Of a stretch of 64,000 nucleotides of DNA, positions 11,756-23,884 are shown piece after piece (position 1 is the stretch's first letter; every line of letters starts with the position of its first letter). Both the position numbers and the translations under genes were made by a program. Below the pieces are notes generated by a model. The model did not search any database. It was given only the letters and a program-made list of their open reading frames with translations, and was not told the origin of the DNA. This stretch comes from Eonycteris spelaea. Lineage: Eukaryota > Chordata > Mammalia > Chiroptera > Pteropodidae. The stretch lies in the NCBI GenBank assembly GCA_003508835.1, contig PUFA01000288.1, forward strand, positions 992,001-1,056,000, written 5' to 3'.

Positions 11756-14700
11756 TCAAATAAACAACCTAACTTTACAACTTAAAGAACCAGAAAAAAA
11801 GAAAATTAAACCCAAATTTGTAAGTAAGGAACTAACAAAGTTCAGAGTGGAAATAAATAAGAGACTAAAAGGGCAATAAAAACAATCAATGAAACTAAGA
11901 GCTAGTTATTTGAAAAGGTAAATAAAACAGACAAACCTTTAGCTAGACTCACCAAGAAAAAAAAAATGTAGGATTCACATAAACAAAATCAAAAAAAAAG
12001 ATGTTGCCATGATACCATACAAATACAAAGGAAAATAAGAAGTGGCATTGCTGGATCATATGGTAGTTCTATTTTTAATTTGCTCTGAACAACTATATAC
12101 CAAAATATAGGATAACCTAGAAGAAATGAATAAATTTCTAGAAACATACTCCCTACCATGAATGAATTATAAAGAAATACAAAACCTCCCAACACACAAA
12201 AGTCCAGGACCAGATGGTTTTATCTGTGAATTCTACCAACCCTTTAAAAGAGAACTAATGCCAATCCTTCTCAATTCTTGCAAAATATAAAGTAAGAGAA
12301 CACTTCCAAACTCATTTTTCAAGGCAAGAATTAGCATGATACTAAATCAGACAAAGAACTACAAGAAAAGGAAATTTCAGGCCAATATCCTTGATAGACA
12401 TCTATGCAAAATCCTCAACAAAATATTATCAAATTGAGTTCAATGATAAATTAAAAGAATCATATACCATGATAAAGTGGGATTTAGTCTTAGCAAGGGT
12501 AATTTAACATCCACAAATCAGTCAGTTTGATACACCATATTAACAAAATGATAAACATTATATGATCATTTCAATAGATACAAAAAAAATTTTGACAAAA
12601 TTCAACATCCATTTATAAAAAGAAACACTCTTAACAAAGTGGGTATTGAGGGAACATAAGTCAACAGAATAAAAGATATATATGAAAAGCCCACAGCTAC
12701 CATCATAATATTGAAAAGCTGAAAGTTTTTCTTCTAATATCAGGAAGACAAGGATGCCACTATTGCCACTTTTACTCAATATATAAGATATCTTAGCCAG
12801 AGCAGTTAGCAAGAAAAAGAAATAAAGACATACAAATCAAAAAGAAGTAAAAATGTCTCTATTTGCAGATGATATGATATTACATATAGAAAACCCTATA
12901 GACTATCAAAACACTGCTAAACTGAACAAATAAATTTGATAAAGTCATAGGATATAAAACCAATATATAAAAATTAGTTGTACTTCTATACACTAATAAC
13001 ACCTTTTCAGAAAGAAAAAGACTTAAAAACACACCATTTACAATTACATCACAAATAAAATCCCAAAAAAATAAATTTAATCAAGGAGGTTAGAGACTTG
13101 TACATTGAAAATTATAATATATCGATAAAATACATTGAAAAAGACACAAATAAATAAAAAGATATTTCAAGCTCATGGATTGGAAGAATTAATATTGTTT
13201 AAATGTTCATACCACCCAAAGCATTCTACAGATTCAATGAAATCTCTACCAAAATTCCAACTACATTTTACACAGAAATAGAAAAAAAACCCAATTTATG
13301 GAACCACAAAAGGCTTTGGATAACCAAAGCAATCTTGAGAAAGAACAAAGCTGGAGGCATCACACTCTCTGATTTAAAACTATGTTACAAAGCGATAGTG
13401 ATAAAAACAGTATGATACTGTAATAAAAACACACACACACACATAGATCAGTGGAACAGAATAGAGAGGGTAAAAATGAACCTATGCATATATGATTTGT
13501 TGATTTATGAAAAGGGAGCCAAAAAATACAATGGGGAAAGGACAGTCACCACAACAAATGATGTTGGGAAAATGGATAGCCGCATGGAAAAGAATGAAAC
13601 TGGATCACTATCTTCCACCACACAAAAATCAACTCAAAATGGATTAAAGACTTGAATGTAAGAACTGAAACCACAAAACTCCTAGGAGAAAACACTGTCA
13701 GTAAGCTCCTTGATATCAGTCTTAATGATTTTTTTTAATTTGACACCAAAGGCAAAAGCCACAAGAGCAAAAATAAATAAGCAGGACTGCATCAATTTAA
13801 AAAGCTTCTGTACAGCAAAATAAAGGGAGAAAATTCTTGCAAATCATATATCTGATAAAGAGTTGATATCCAATACATATAAAGAACTCTACAACTCAAT
13901 AATAAAGAAGCAAACAATCCAATTTAAAAATAGCAGAGCATTGAATAGGTATTTCTTCAAACAAACGGTACATACAGCCAGCAGGTAGATGACAAGTTGC
14001 TCAACATCACTAATCACCAGGGAAATGCAAATTGAAACCATTATGAGATATCACCTGTTAGAATGGCTATTATTAAAAGGCAAGAAATGTATTGGTTTAA
14101 AATGTGGAGAAAAGAAAACATTTGTTAGTTGGAATGTAAATTGTTGCAGTCACTAAGGAAAACAGTATGGAGATTCCTCAAAAAATTAAAAATAGAACTA
14201 CCATATGATCCAGCAATGCCACTTCTGAGTATTTACCCAAAGAAAATGAAAACACTAATTTGAAAAGATATCTGCACTCCATGTTCGTTGCAGCATTATT
14301 TACAATAGCCAAGATATAGAAACATCCTAAGTGCCCATTGATAGACAAGTGGGTCAAGAAGAGGTACTATATATACCCACATATATAATGGAATATTACT
14401 CATCCATAAAAGGAATGAAATCTTGCCATTTGTGACAACATGATGAACCTTGAGGGCATTATGCTAACTGAAATAAGGTAGAAAGAGAAAGACAAATACT
14501 GTTTTATCTCACTTATATGTGGACTCTAAAATAATAACGACAACAAAGCATGCTCATAGATACAAGGGAAAAAAATCGATGGTTGCCAGAGGTGGGAGTT
14601 GAGGGGTTAACAAAATGGGTGAGGAGATCAAAAGAAACAAACTTACATGTATAAAATAAATAAGTCATGCAGGTATAATGTACAGCATGGTAACTATAGT

Positions 14701-14925
14701 AGTACTATTGTATTGCAAATTTGAAAGCTGCTCAGAGAGTAGATCTTAAAAGTTCTTATCACAAGAAAAAAATTTGTAATTATACGTGGTGACATGTAAC
14801 TGGACTTATTGTGATGATCAGTATGCAATATATACAGAATAAAATTATTATGTTGGATACCTGAAATAATATAATGTTCTTTCTCAACTACATCTTAATA
14901 AAAATGAAGAAAAAACAACAAATAA
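11756..14925 (+). mobile_element. LINE-1 ORF2 and 3'UTR, decayed
   Basis: Resumes ORF2 at AACAACCTAACTTTACAACT and runs through reverse transcriptase (PGPDGF at about 12205, FADDM at about 12862) to the C-terminus and the 3'UTR, ending near ATACCTGAAATAATATAATG with an A-rich tail. It contains frameshifts, stops and a 44-bp inverted patch at 12038-12081. A short (AC)n tract is at 13430. Confidence 0.8.
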
Positions 14926-16400
14926 ACAAACAAAGCTTTAGAAAAATAAGGGGAAAGAAAAATCTATTGAACACCTCTACATGAGTCCTAAACAGACACA
15001 ATAGTTTTATCCTAAGCATGGGTCATTCTCTTATCTTCACATAGAGATGCTTCCAAAGATATGGAAAAGGATGAGTAGGAAAATATATTGAAGCCCTCAA
15101 TTAATATCCACAAGACATCTATGACTCTCTAGAGAACATGGTAGTGAATGGCTTTGTCAAATACCATCAAGCAGGGTACTTATAACTCCAAGGCATAAGT
15201 TTACAAATGTTCCTGCAACAATCAATCTCCTAACTTGAATTAGAAGTATGCAGCAGACAATGAGATTGAAGAAATAGTTGTTATAATAAGAAAAAGTACT
15301 ATGACTGACCAGTGAAAAATGTGATAACATCATGCTTGCTTTTAAAACTCTGGAGACTTCTGCTTAGTTTTCTCAAACATTTCCACACTGTAAGATGCTT
15401 CATAGAGAAAGTGAATTATTTAATATGGATTTTTTTTTGAGAAATGAAAAAATTGCTCGCTTAAAATGTTTATCAAGAAATAATAGGTTTACGGTGATTC
15501 TCTTGTTCATAAACAGATGGACTCTGGGGTTACAGAAAAAAAATGCATTCTTGGCTTATGATAGTATCAGCTTAATGAACAGGTCTATGTTTAGGTTAAC
15601 TATTAAAGTACACAAAACACAATGTGAAGAAAGTTTATCTTTATGTGTCTGACCCAGACACTTGTCTTTTAAATAACATTTAGAATAGCATATGTGGTGT
15701 GCTGTGGTGGGGTGGTGGGGTGGTGGCGGTTAGTTGGTGGTGGGTGGGGATGGAGACCTGTGAGTAGGAGGCAGTGTGGTTGAGGTAAGAATAGTAAGTA
15801 AACTAATTCTAGATTCATATAATGGTTCTGCCCATTTCTTAATTTTAAGCGACAGTCATTCAGTCTCTCACTCTTTTTTCCCTTCCTAGATAACTCCCTA
15901 GTTCCTTCGTCTCTAAAACTTTGTGATTGTGGTAACTTGTTAAAGTTCATTTTTCAGACATCACTGAAAGATTCAAAGATTCATCGGAATGTTAGAACAT
16001 AGGACATTTAATTTCCACAGTTTAGAATAAGACCTGTTTATTCAGTTGAATTAAAAACCTTTTTGGAACAAAAGAGACATAAATCAGGTCAAGTAATAAT
16101 TGCAGGTATACCAGAAACCATAAATTACATTTTGAATAGGAGGCAACAAAGTATTGTTTCTAATTACAAAAGGTCAATGCATTTTTAGCTGTTTGTTTCC
16201 AAGAATAGATGGGTTGTTTTGTGGTAGTCCTTTCAATTCATACTAATCACTGTCAAATTAACTATTTATCCCCCATTAATATCCAAAAAAAAATTAAGGT
16301 AGCTTAAGTAATACAGAAAAATAAAAATTGAACATTTAAAATAGGAAACTAAAACTAAAGATGAGGATTTTTAAAAAAGCAATTCTACAAGTAAAGAGGG
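14926..16400. other. Unassigned part of GLB1L3 intron 9
   Basis: No gene or clear repeat seen. It includes a G-rich (GGTGG)n-like patch at 15700-15765. Confidence 0.5.
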
Positions 16401-18300
16401 TCACTTCTTAATAATAGACATTTTATCTGAATGAATATAAAATAATTCCAAACTCGCAGAGCTTCAAAATATATAAAACAAACATTAACAAAACTTTTGA
16501 CATGCAGGTGGAAATATTATGGACTGTTGGTAGAAATATGCAAATCAGCAATTATGGTAGGAAATATTAACACATCTCTCTCAACGACTAATAGAATAGA
16601 CCAAAAAAAATCAGTTAGGAAATAGAAAACTAAACACAATAAATAAAAAGGACATAAAGAACTTATGGAGAATATCATAAACAGTAGTACAAAATATATT
16701 CATTGTAAGATTATAGGGCATTTACAAAACTTGACCACTGATAAGACATAAACAAAAATAAAATTAAATTAAAAATAGAAATACCTAAAAATTAAAAACA
16801 AATTGAAATAAACCTTATTCTACATCAAGTTAGTAAAATAACTACATAGAACAAAGAAATTATCCCATGTAACCTTAGTATATAGAATTTTGACTACATG
16901 TTTCCTGTGAGATGTACCTTAATGATAAAAGAAAACCCACGGAAGTCTTAAAGATCATTGGGTTTTCCTATTTTTAGTAATATTATTGGTATTATTATTT
17001 CAAATCTATTATGAATATATTATAGATTGATCAAATAATAAAATTGTTAATATTGTTAGCAATTATGATTTCAGAGTAAGAGAAAATGAAGGTATAAATT
17101 AAAGAAGTCAGATATAAACCTATCATATTGTCTCTATTTTTAAAAGAGAAAATGAAGGTATAAATTAAAGAAGTCAGATATAAACCCTATCGTATTGTCT
17201 CTATTTTGAAAAAGTCACTGTAAACTCATGATTTTCCCCTCTTTTAAAACATACCTATGTCCTGGGCCTACACACTGAGTATACCTAGAAGCCATGGCAC
17301 AGACTGTGTTCTGTAGAAGCAACAGAACTCCTAGGAGAAATGGCTATTTCTAGGTCTCAGACTGGAAATATATAAGGTAATCTGGACAACTTATTCTGCT
17401 AGAAACCAAGGAAACTATAATAAGATTGTGTCAGAAGAAATATAAGTGCCAACTTTAAGGGGCTTCCAACTAGCCAACAAGAAGACAATTTAATAAACTT
17501 CAACAAAATATTGATTATAATTAATGAAAATACATTAGACATTAAAATATGTGAATTAATGATAAAAGGAAAAATTACAAAAGTTTGAAGTGGTATAGAG
17601 TATATTCTCTGAACACAATTATGTAAAAAGAAGTCCCTATGCTTGAAAATTAACAAATTCACTTCTAGAACTACTAAGAAGGCAAAAAGGAATCATATCA
17701 AATATCCAAATTATTCTAAATTATAGTATAACAAATATATCAAATATAAAAACTCATGGACTAATGAAAAACTTATATCCTTAAAAGTTTATATTAAACC
17801 ATTCAAACAGAAAGAAACATAAAATTTAGGGGCTAATTATCCTTCTCAAGAAATTAGAAAGAACAGCAGAATAAATCAAAGGGTAAAATAAAGAAAATAA
17901 TAAACCTGAGAGCAGAAGTATTAAAATTGAAATTAATTTTCAATAGATAAAATTTAAAAATAAAAACTGGTCTTTGAAAAGAACTGATATACTTCTGATA
18001 AGATTGATGAAATGAACAAAAAAGAACAAATATGTAACTAAGATCAGAAATTAAAAAGGAAATATCACCACAAACGATGTGGTCATTAAAAAAAAAAACA
18101 AGAGAATATTATCCACAATTTTATGTCATTATATTTTAAAACTTAAGTGAAATGAATAAATTCCTAGGAAAGGAAACTATAACAATCATATTTACCTAGA
18201 AGGAAATAGACTGCTGCTTATAATCAGATGTAGAGAGCTAGAAAGAACATAAATCCGATCCTTACAACAAGGACAAAGTTCAAAAAACTACAAATTAAAT
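16400..18300 (+). mobile_element. Old LINE-1 ORF2 fragments
   Basis: A-rich sense-strand sequence with ORF2-like words (AGCAGAATAAATCAAAGGG, AAATTCCTAGGAAAGGAAAC) and no surviving frame. It contains a 66-bp tandem duplication at 17080-17212. Confidence 0.55.
17080..17212. repeat. 66-bp direct tandem duplication
   Basis: Two copies, both starting GAGAAAATGAAGGTATAAAT, offset by 66 bp with only a few differences. Confidence 0.9.
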
Positions 18301-18559
18301 ACTTTTCTTGAACTTATCAGAGAACTGATGTCACAGAACAAATAAATAAATAAATATTTATTGTAAACTTGGTACCTGCATTTGCTTATTGAGGGCTGGA
18401 GCCTATAAATAGATATTTTTAAATAATTGGTAAAACTTGAATGTGAGTTAGCAAGAAAGTGTGAAGCCCCTGGGACCCAGATGTGGTAGATCTTACACTT
18501 CCATGCAGCTTTTACCTCCACGAATCCCACGAGATGTTATGAGGGAAGATAGGGAGACT

Positions 18560-19155
18560 CCTTTATATGTTTATTGCAGCTTTATTAACAATAGCCAAGA
18601 TACAGAGGCAACCTGGATGTTTATCAGTGGATGAATGGATAAAGAAGGGGTGGTACACATATATAATGAAATATTACTCAGCCATAAAAATAAATAAATA
18701 AATAGATAGATAAATGAATGAATGAATGAATGAATGGACCTAGGGGTACTGTGCTGAGTGGAGTAAGTCAGACAGAAAAAGACAAATGCCATGTGATTTC
18801 ACTTACAGGTAGAATCTAAAGAACAAAATAAAAAATTAAAACAGAAACAAACTCATAGATACAGAGAACATTTTGAGAGTTTCCATTTGGAATGGATACT
18901 TGAGAGGGTGGGTGACTAAGGGGAAAGGATTAATAAGGACAAATTGGTAGTTGCAAAATAGTGATGGGGACGTATAGCATAAGGATTATAGTCAATAATA
19001 TTATAATAACTATATAAGGTGTCAGATGGGTATTAGATTTATTGAGATCATCACTTAGTAAGTTATATAAATATCTAATCACTATGTTTTACACCTGAAA
19101 CTAACATAATATTGTATGCCAACTATAATTGAAAAATAAAAACTTATTTTACAAA
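18560..19155 (+). mobile_element. LINE-1 3' end
   Basis: ORF2 C-terminus (ATTGCAGCTTTATTAACAAT) through the 3'UTR to ACACCTGAAACTAACATAAT and an A-rich tail. It includes (AAAT)n and (GAAT)n expansions at 18688-18735. Confidence 0.8.
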
Positions 19156-19159
19156 AATT

Positions 19160-19545
19160 TTCTAAAAAAGAAAACTTCAGGTCCAGATGGTTTCACTGGT
19201 AAATTTTACCAAACATTATTACTAACAATCATATACAATCTCTTCCAAAAAATAAAAGAGGAAAGAATACTTCCAAACTCATTTTATGAGGCCAGCATTA
19301 CTGTAATTCCAAAATCAAAGATATTTTAGGAAAAGAAAAACCAAAGGCCAATATCCCTCATAAACATGGAAGCAAAACTTCTTAACAAAATATGAACAAA
19401 CTGAATCCAGCACTGTATAAAATGATAATACATCAAAATCAAGTGGGATTCATCCCAGGAAAGCAAAACTGGGTCAATATTGAAAGACCATATGAATCAT
19501 ATTAGCATATGAAAGAAGAAAGACATATGAGAAACGCTGCATGAC
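19160..19545 (+). mobile_element. LINE-1 ORF2 reverse-transcriptase fragment
   Basis: Encodes [13 protein letters not shown] and a [14 protein letters not shown] stretch, then NQVGFIPGK-like residues. It is the RT N-terminal part only and is broken by a stop at about 19327. Confidence 0.8.
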
Positions 19546-19589
19546 CTTTGGGTTTAGCTATAATTTTAAACGTATGACAACAAAAGTAT

Positions 19590-19935
19590 CCATCCACTCA
19601 GCTATCAGAAGGGAAGTACTGATTCATGTTATGGTAGGAATAGACCTCAAAACCATCAAGCTGTGTGAAAGTAGCCAGACAGCTGCGAAAGACTAGAGAC
19701 TGTATGATTGATTCTATTTATATGAAATGTCTAGAAAAGGCAAGTTTATAACGATAGAAAGTAGAGGAGTGGTTGCCTAGGACTGCAGGAGGGAGCAGGG
19801 TATTAACTACAAATGAGCATGAGGAAACTTTAGATTGTGGTGATAGTTCTAATATTCTATATATTGAATTGTATACTTACAATTGGTAAATTTCATAGTG
19901 TGTAAATTATATCTCAGTAAAGCTGTTTTAAAAAG
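19590..19935 (+). mobile_element. LINE-1 3'-end fragment, second subfamily
   Basis: L1 3'UTR-like text (AGAGGAGTGGTTGCCTAGG, TGTGGTGATAGTTCTAAT, TATATCTCAGTAAAGCTG) with no coding potential. Confidence 0.6.
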
Positions 19936-20873
19936 TGACAAGAAAAAAGAAACAATAACAAAAGAGACTTATTAAAGGCATTGAAAACTAGGCACCCCCT
20001 GGCAAAGTCCCTCCTTTTGCTAGCTCAGAAACTCCATAAAAGTTAATGAGAAAAGGATATAAGATTAATTCATTCCTTAATTACAACTTGTGGAGGAGGG
20101 TGTAAGGCTGAGGAGAGGGCACTGCAGTGAGCACTGCAGTAGGATCCAGCCCAAAGAGAGCACCATACTTTGCAGGAAGTGCTGAAGGCCTTCCTGCCTG
20201 AGCAAGGAGAGCAATGTGGGCTGAAGCTAAAAACAAAGACTGTGTCAGGCACACAGGCCGTGGTACAGGTTTTAGGTCTCATCCAAGCACAAAAGAAACC
20301 CAGGAAAATGTGTTAAGCAGAAGACACCATAAACACATTTGGTCTGTCAGAGCTCAACCTAGCTGTTTTTGGAGAGTGGCTGTAATCCTTGAAAGGACAA
20401 GTTGTCCATCTTTGTAACTATTACAGGGGGTCGTCCACTGAGAGGAAACTAGGAGCTTCTTACTCAATCTGTGTTTGTCAAATGAATTCATGTGCAACAC
20501 AGTCTGGCTAAATTAGGCTGATTTGCTGGCTAAAAAAGGCTGTCCCCATCAAAGCCAGGCATGAATCCTCTGTCAGCAACATGCATGGCCCATTCCTGAG
20601 CTCTGTCCTCCCTCTGATTTACCTCACATAATCCCCTCACCCTTCCTCTGATCATCTCCATGAGGTGCTTCACTAACAAAGGTGAAAGAAGCAGAATTTC
20701 CTCCTCATTCCCCATGGTGCAAGATGTAAACTCCCAAATTTCTTTTGAACCCAGCTGGCCCCAGAGGGTCTTCTCGTCAAGCCTCCTCTCTTCATTGAAC
20801 ACCAGTTGCACAGGTTAGGGAGGTCATGGCAGGTGAAGGAGCTTAAGACTCTTCATTACTAAGATGTCCTTAC
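19936..20873. other. Start of GLB1L3 intron 9 near exon 9, no feature recognised
   Basis: Non-repetitive intron sequence; the open frames here show no family resemblance. Confidence 0.5.
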
Positions 20874-20938
20874 CTGTATATTATAAAGGAACTTAAAAGC
20901 ATCCTTCCGAAATGTTGCTGTATTGATGGTGGCCAGCA
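20874..20938 (-). CDS. GLB1L3: GLB1L3 coding exon 9
   Basis: 65 nt, about residues 272-293 by ancestral numbering, with acceptor TCTCTACAG and donor ATACAG|GTAAGG. It encodes VLATINTATFRKDAFKFLYN and IQ, aligning to the segment before the nucleophile exon. The exon's own frame is open although it lies after the premature stop. The next intron, about 15 kb, is the largest in the locus. Confidence 0.9.
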
Positions 20939-21912
20939 CTGTAGAGAGAAGAAAGAGGTGCTGCATGAGACATTGTCATAGGCGCCAACAGGGGAGGGAT
21001 GGAGGCCTACGCCTTTCACTCTGAAGGAAGGTGTGTTGAGTAGTAAGAATAATGAGATACTGCTTGTATCCCAAGTTGCAATGTAAAAAACGCTGCCATA
21101 TCCTCACATCATTAGACACTTGCAAAGACTTGAGGTAATAAGAAGGGCAGTTAAAATTGACTATATTTTGTGCAGAGAAATGGAACAGGCCAATCTCACC
21201 ACAACATGATTAGATCTAGGAATTGAATGCATGTCTCATGACCCCAAGTCACAGCTGTACCATAATAATGTAAAGAAGAGCCACCGAAAAGGTGGAGAGA
21301 ACAGCAGTCCACAGAAGCAGCCAATTTTGAACGAAGGAATACCTGACAGATATTCCTCTGGATCCATCTGGCTGTTCATACCTTGGTCATTTCTTTTACT
21401 CTCATCACCTTATAATTTTGTTCTGAATTATTCTCCCACTTTATTCTCTAGGACCTACTCAGAGCCCTTAGTGTGCCTTAGGCTGCAGGATCTCAGGACT
21501 GGGACTCTGCTGAGGCTGGCTTCCAGACACAACACCCATCTTCTGCTTCTTCATGGAGTTGTCAATGTTGTTGGAGAATGCCTTCATTCTAACCCTTCCC
21601 AGCACCATTTCAGATTCTCAGCCACAGAAAAGTTATGAAAGATGGAAAGGTACGCTGGGGACAGAAGAGCTCAATTACAGCTCTGATCTTGAAAGACAAC
21701 AGGAACAAGGAAAAGAGATGCAGTTTCCAAGTGAACTCTTCACTTTGACCTTGAGTCCTCATCTATTGTAATATCAAATCTCTAGGGTCCACTTCAATCT
21801 ACATAGAAAAGAGATATCAGAGACATTCTTTGTTCTTTCCGATGTTTGTTCAAGATTCAAACTGGTGGATTAAGAGCCTCAGTTCCCCCTTAAAGGGAGT
21901 CTAAATTCGTAC

Positions 21913-21993
21913 CTCCTTTTATGTAGCCTTTCAGCACTTCTTTCTCACCATCTGAAGTCAAGAGCAGCTCACAATCCCTCGTTCCAGCAGGGC
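21913..21993 (-). pseudogene. GLB1L3: GLB1L3 coding exon 8, 1-bp deletion and premature stop
   Basis: Acceptor CTCAACAG and donor GGAG|GTACGA are intact. The exon is 81 nt where 82 are needed between phase 0 and phase 1. The sequence reads as ALLERGIV and then, one frame over, ELLLTSDGEKEVL. A G is missing at about 21970. With the exon 7 deletion already present, the running frame meets TGA at 21971-21969. The two deletions add to two bases, so neither compensates the other. Confidence 0.9.
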
Positions 21994-23329
21994 CTGTTGA
22001 GAAAACTATATAAAATGAACCTATTTCCCTTGCTCCCTTGGGAAGAAGAAAAATTAGAAATAAATATAATTGGTTCATATGGGCGGCAGCAAGCTAGGAA
22101 AAAGGTTTGAAATGAGAGTCTGGCCATCTGCATTCAGTAAATTGAGGGGGCTGCTGTCTCTGTCCCAGTTTGGTATTGTCCCCAGGATGACCGCAAAGCA
22201 GCTGAATATGGGCTTCAACACCCCACGGTCATAGCCTCAAATCTAAGTTTATGAGAAAACACCCTGAGGCAGCATCTAAATCTGAAAGAAGAAAGAAGAC
22301 TTGGGAAACTCTTTGTGCTTGAAGGGGAGTGGCCAATGCTATGGGGCCCTAAGGAAGGTCAGAGAGAAACTTCACAAAACTTGGGTCCTACCTGGACACT
22401 CAGAGGAAGCAAGGAACTGCCATTGCATTGGGGAAAGGGAGGATCTGATTTGAAAATCAGATTTGCTAAGAGAATAGGAAGCAGACATGGCCAGAGGGTG
22501 AAAGGACCCTGTCTGTGTGTCTCATGTTCATTTAGCCAGATCTGGGCCTGGGAGTGTAGTTGAATGATAAATTTTTAAAATCAAGGAACAAAAGCTAGCT
22601 GATGAGACTGATTTGAGCGTGTCAGATGTGATGCCCCTGAGAACATTAGGGGAGGAATTTCTCACAGAACTTGTCCAGTTCCAGAAGCCACAGCTATAAG
22701 GCAGGAGCCAGGACATCCATGGAGCCCACCCCAGCCTACTTTCTCTCACAACACCTGCTCTCCATTCCCTGCCCAGCTGGCAGCCCCTTCCTCCTCCTCC
22801 CCAAGCCATCCCACCCAGAGGTCTCTGTGTAGACAGAGCTAACATGGGTCCCTGCCTCCTGCTTAGCATTCTGGGGAGGGATCCAGTTTAGACTAGAACA
22901 CATCAGCTTCCTGAATGTGGAAAGTCAGGGGCAAGGAGAAGCCTGATCCACAAACAAGGACACTAGGCAAGACTGAGTTATTCCCTGGCCTGAGGCATTC
23001 CCCACATGAAGCGATATTTGTTTACTATAGATATAATTTTGCCAACCCCCAGCTTTCATGAGAATTGTGGGCCATAGAGATAGCAACAGAAATGAATAAT
23101 CTTTCAACATCCTATTTTATCTCAACATCCTATTTTACCTCAACATCAAGTTATCTCGATCACCCTGATCATATCATAGATTCACAGAGAAATTAAACTT
23201 GGTTTCATACATTCACATAACCCACAATGCCTAACAGAGTCACACAGCAGACTCAGAAATGCATGCTGTGAAAGAGACAGATTGAGAAAAGAAGCATGTA
23301 AATATGGAGACAAACCAAGTGCCTCTTAC
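21994..23329. other. GLB1L3 intron 7, no feature recognised
   Basis: About 1.3 kb without a repeat or gene I can name. Short frames on both strands look random. Confidence 0.5.
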
Positions 23330-23421
23330 CTTTTGAATGTAAGGCATGTAATATTTATCCTTATTAAACGAACCATATTCTTTTCCACTTGCACTGCGAT
23401 GATGGGGCCTCCCTGGCAGTA
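23330..23421 (-). pseudogene. GLB1L3: GLB1L3 coding exon 7, 1-bp deletion at the acid/base motif
   Basis: Acceptor GTCTCAG and donor AAAAG|GTAAGA are intact. The exon starts and ends in phase 0, so 93 nt are expected, but it is 92 nt long. It opens with YCQGGPIIAVQVE and after the lesion continues in another frame with EYGSFNKDK. One base is missing between 23380 and 23381, in the Asn codon of the conserved VENEYG motif. The Glu of that motif (residue 228 by ancestral numbering) is the catalytic proton donor of the family. Confidence 0.92.
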
Positions 23422-23884
23422 CTGAGACAGGCAGAGGAAGGGGGAGAGTGAGGCTGCTGGTAAGAAAGCGTAGAGTCTCTGGGTCTGCTGCTAAAAATAA
23501 CACACCTGGTGCGGGACTCTGATTCAAACTGTTTCCTTACCTGAAGGCACTCTCTTTCCCCGGGCACTATAGCCAGAGTCACCTCCAGGTACTTCAGATG
23601 CTGCAAGAGGGGCTACCTTCCCTAGTCTTTGTAACAATGCCCACAATTTTCCCTCAATTTCTCATACTAATTATCTGCTTAAATATGAGAGCTCAAACCT
23701 ACAAACTCACCTGCTTCCACGCCTACTCTACCTATCCACTTTCCCATCTGACAAAGAAAGAGGCACCCTTTCTCCCTCCTCCTGTCTTAGGGTAATGCCA
23801 CCAATCATGGAGGAGTCCCGCTGCCTCCACCACTTGCTCAGGAGCTGGTTCTCTGCACTGTTCCCTCTCCCTTCTGTACTCTTT

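Noticed and set aside
8560..14925. A possibly active full-length L1
   Set aside because: ORF1 and ORF2 are broken many times, with an internal rearrangement and an inverted patch.
15700..15765. G-quadruplex candidate in the GGTGG-rich patch
   Set aside because: Four runs of three or more G exist only with one loop of about 20 nt. At best it is weak or two-quartet.
20530..20811. 93-codon minus-strand frame next to exon 9 as an extra GLB1L3 exon
   Set aside because: No residue match to the protein. Exon 9 ends at a good donor at 20874 and the phase continues into exon 10.
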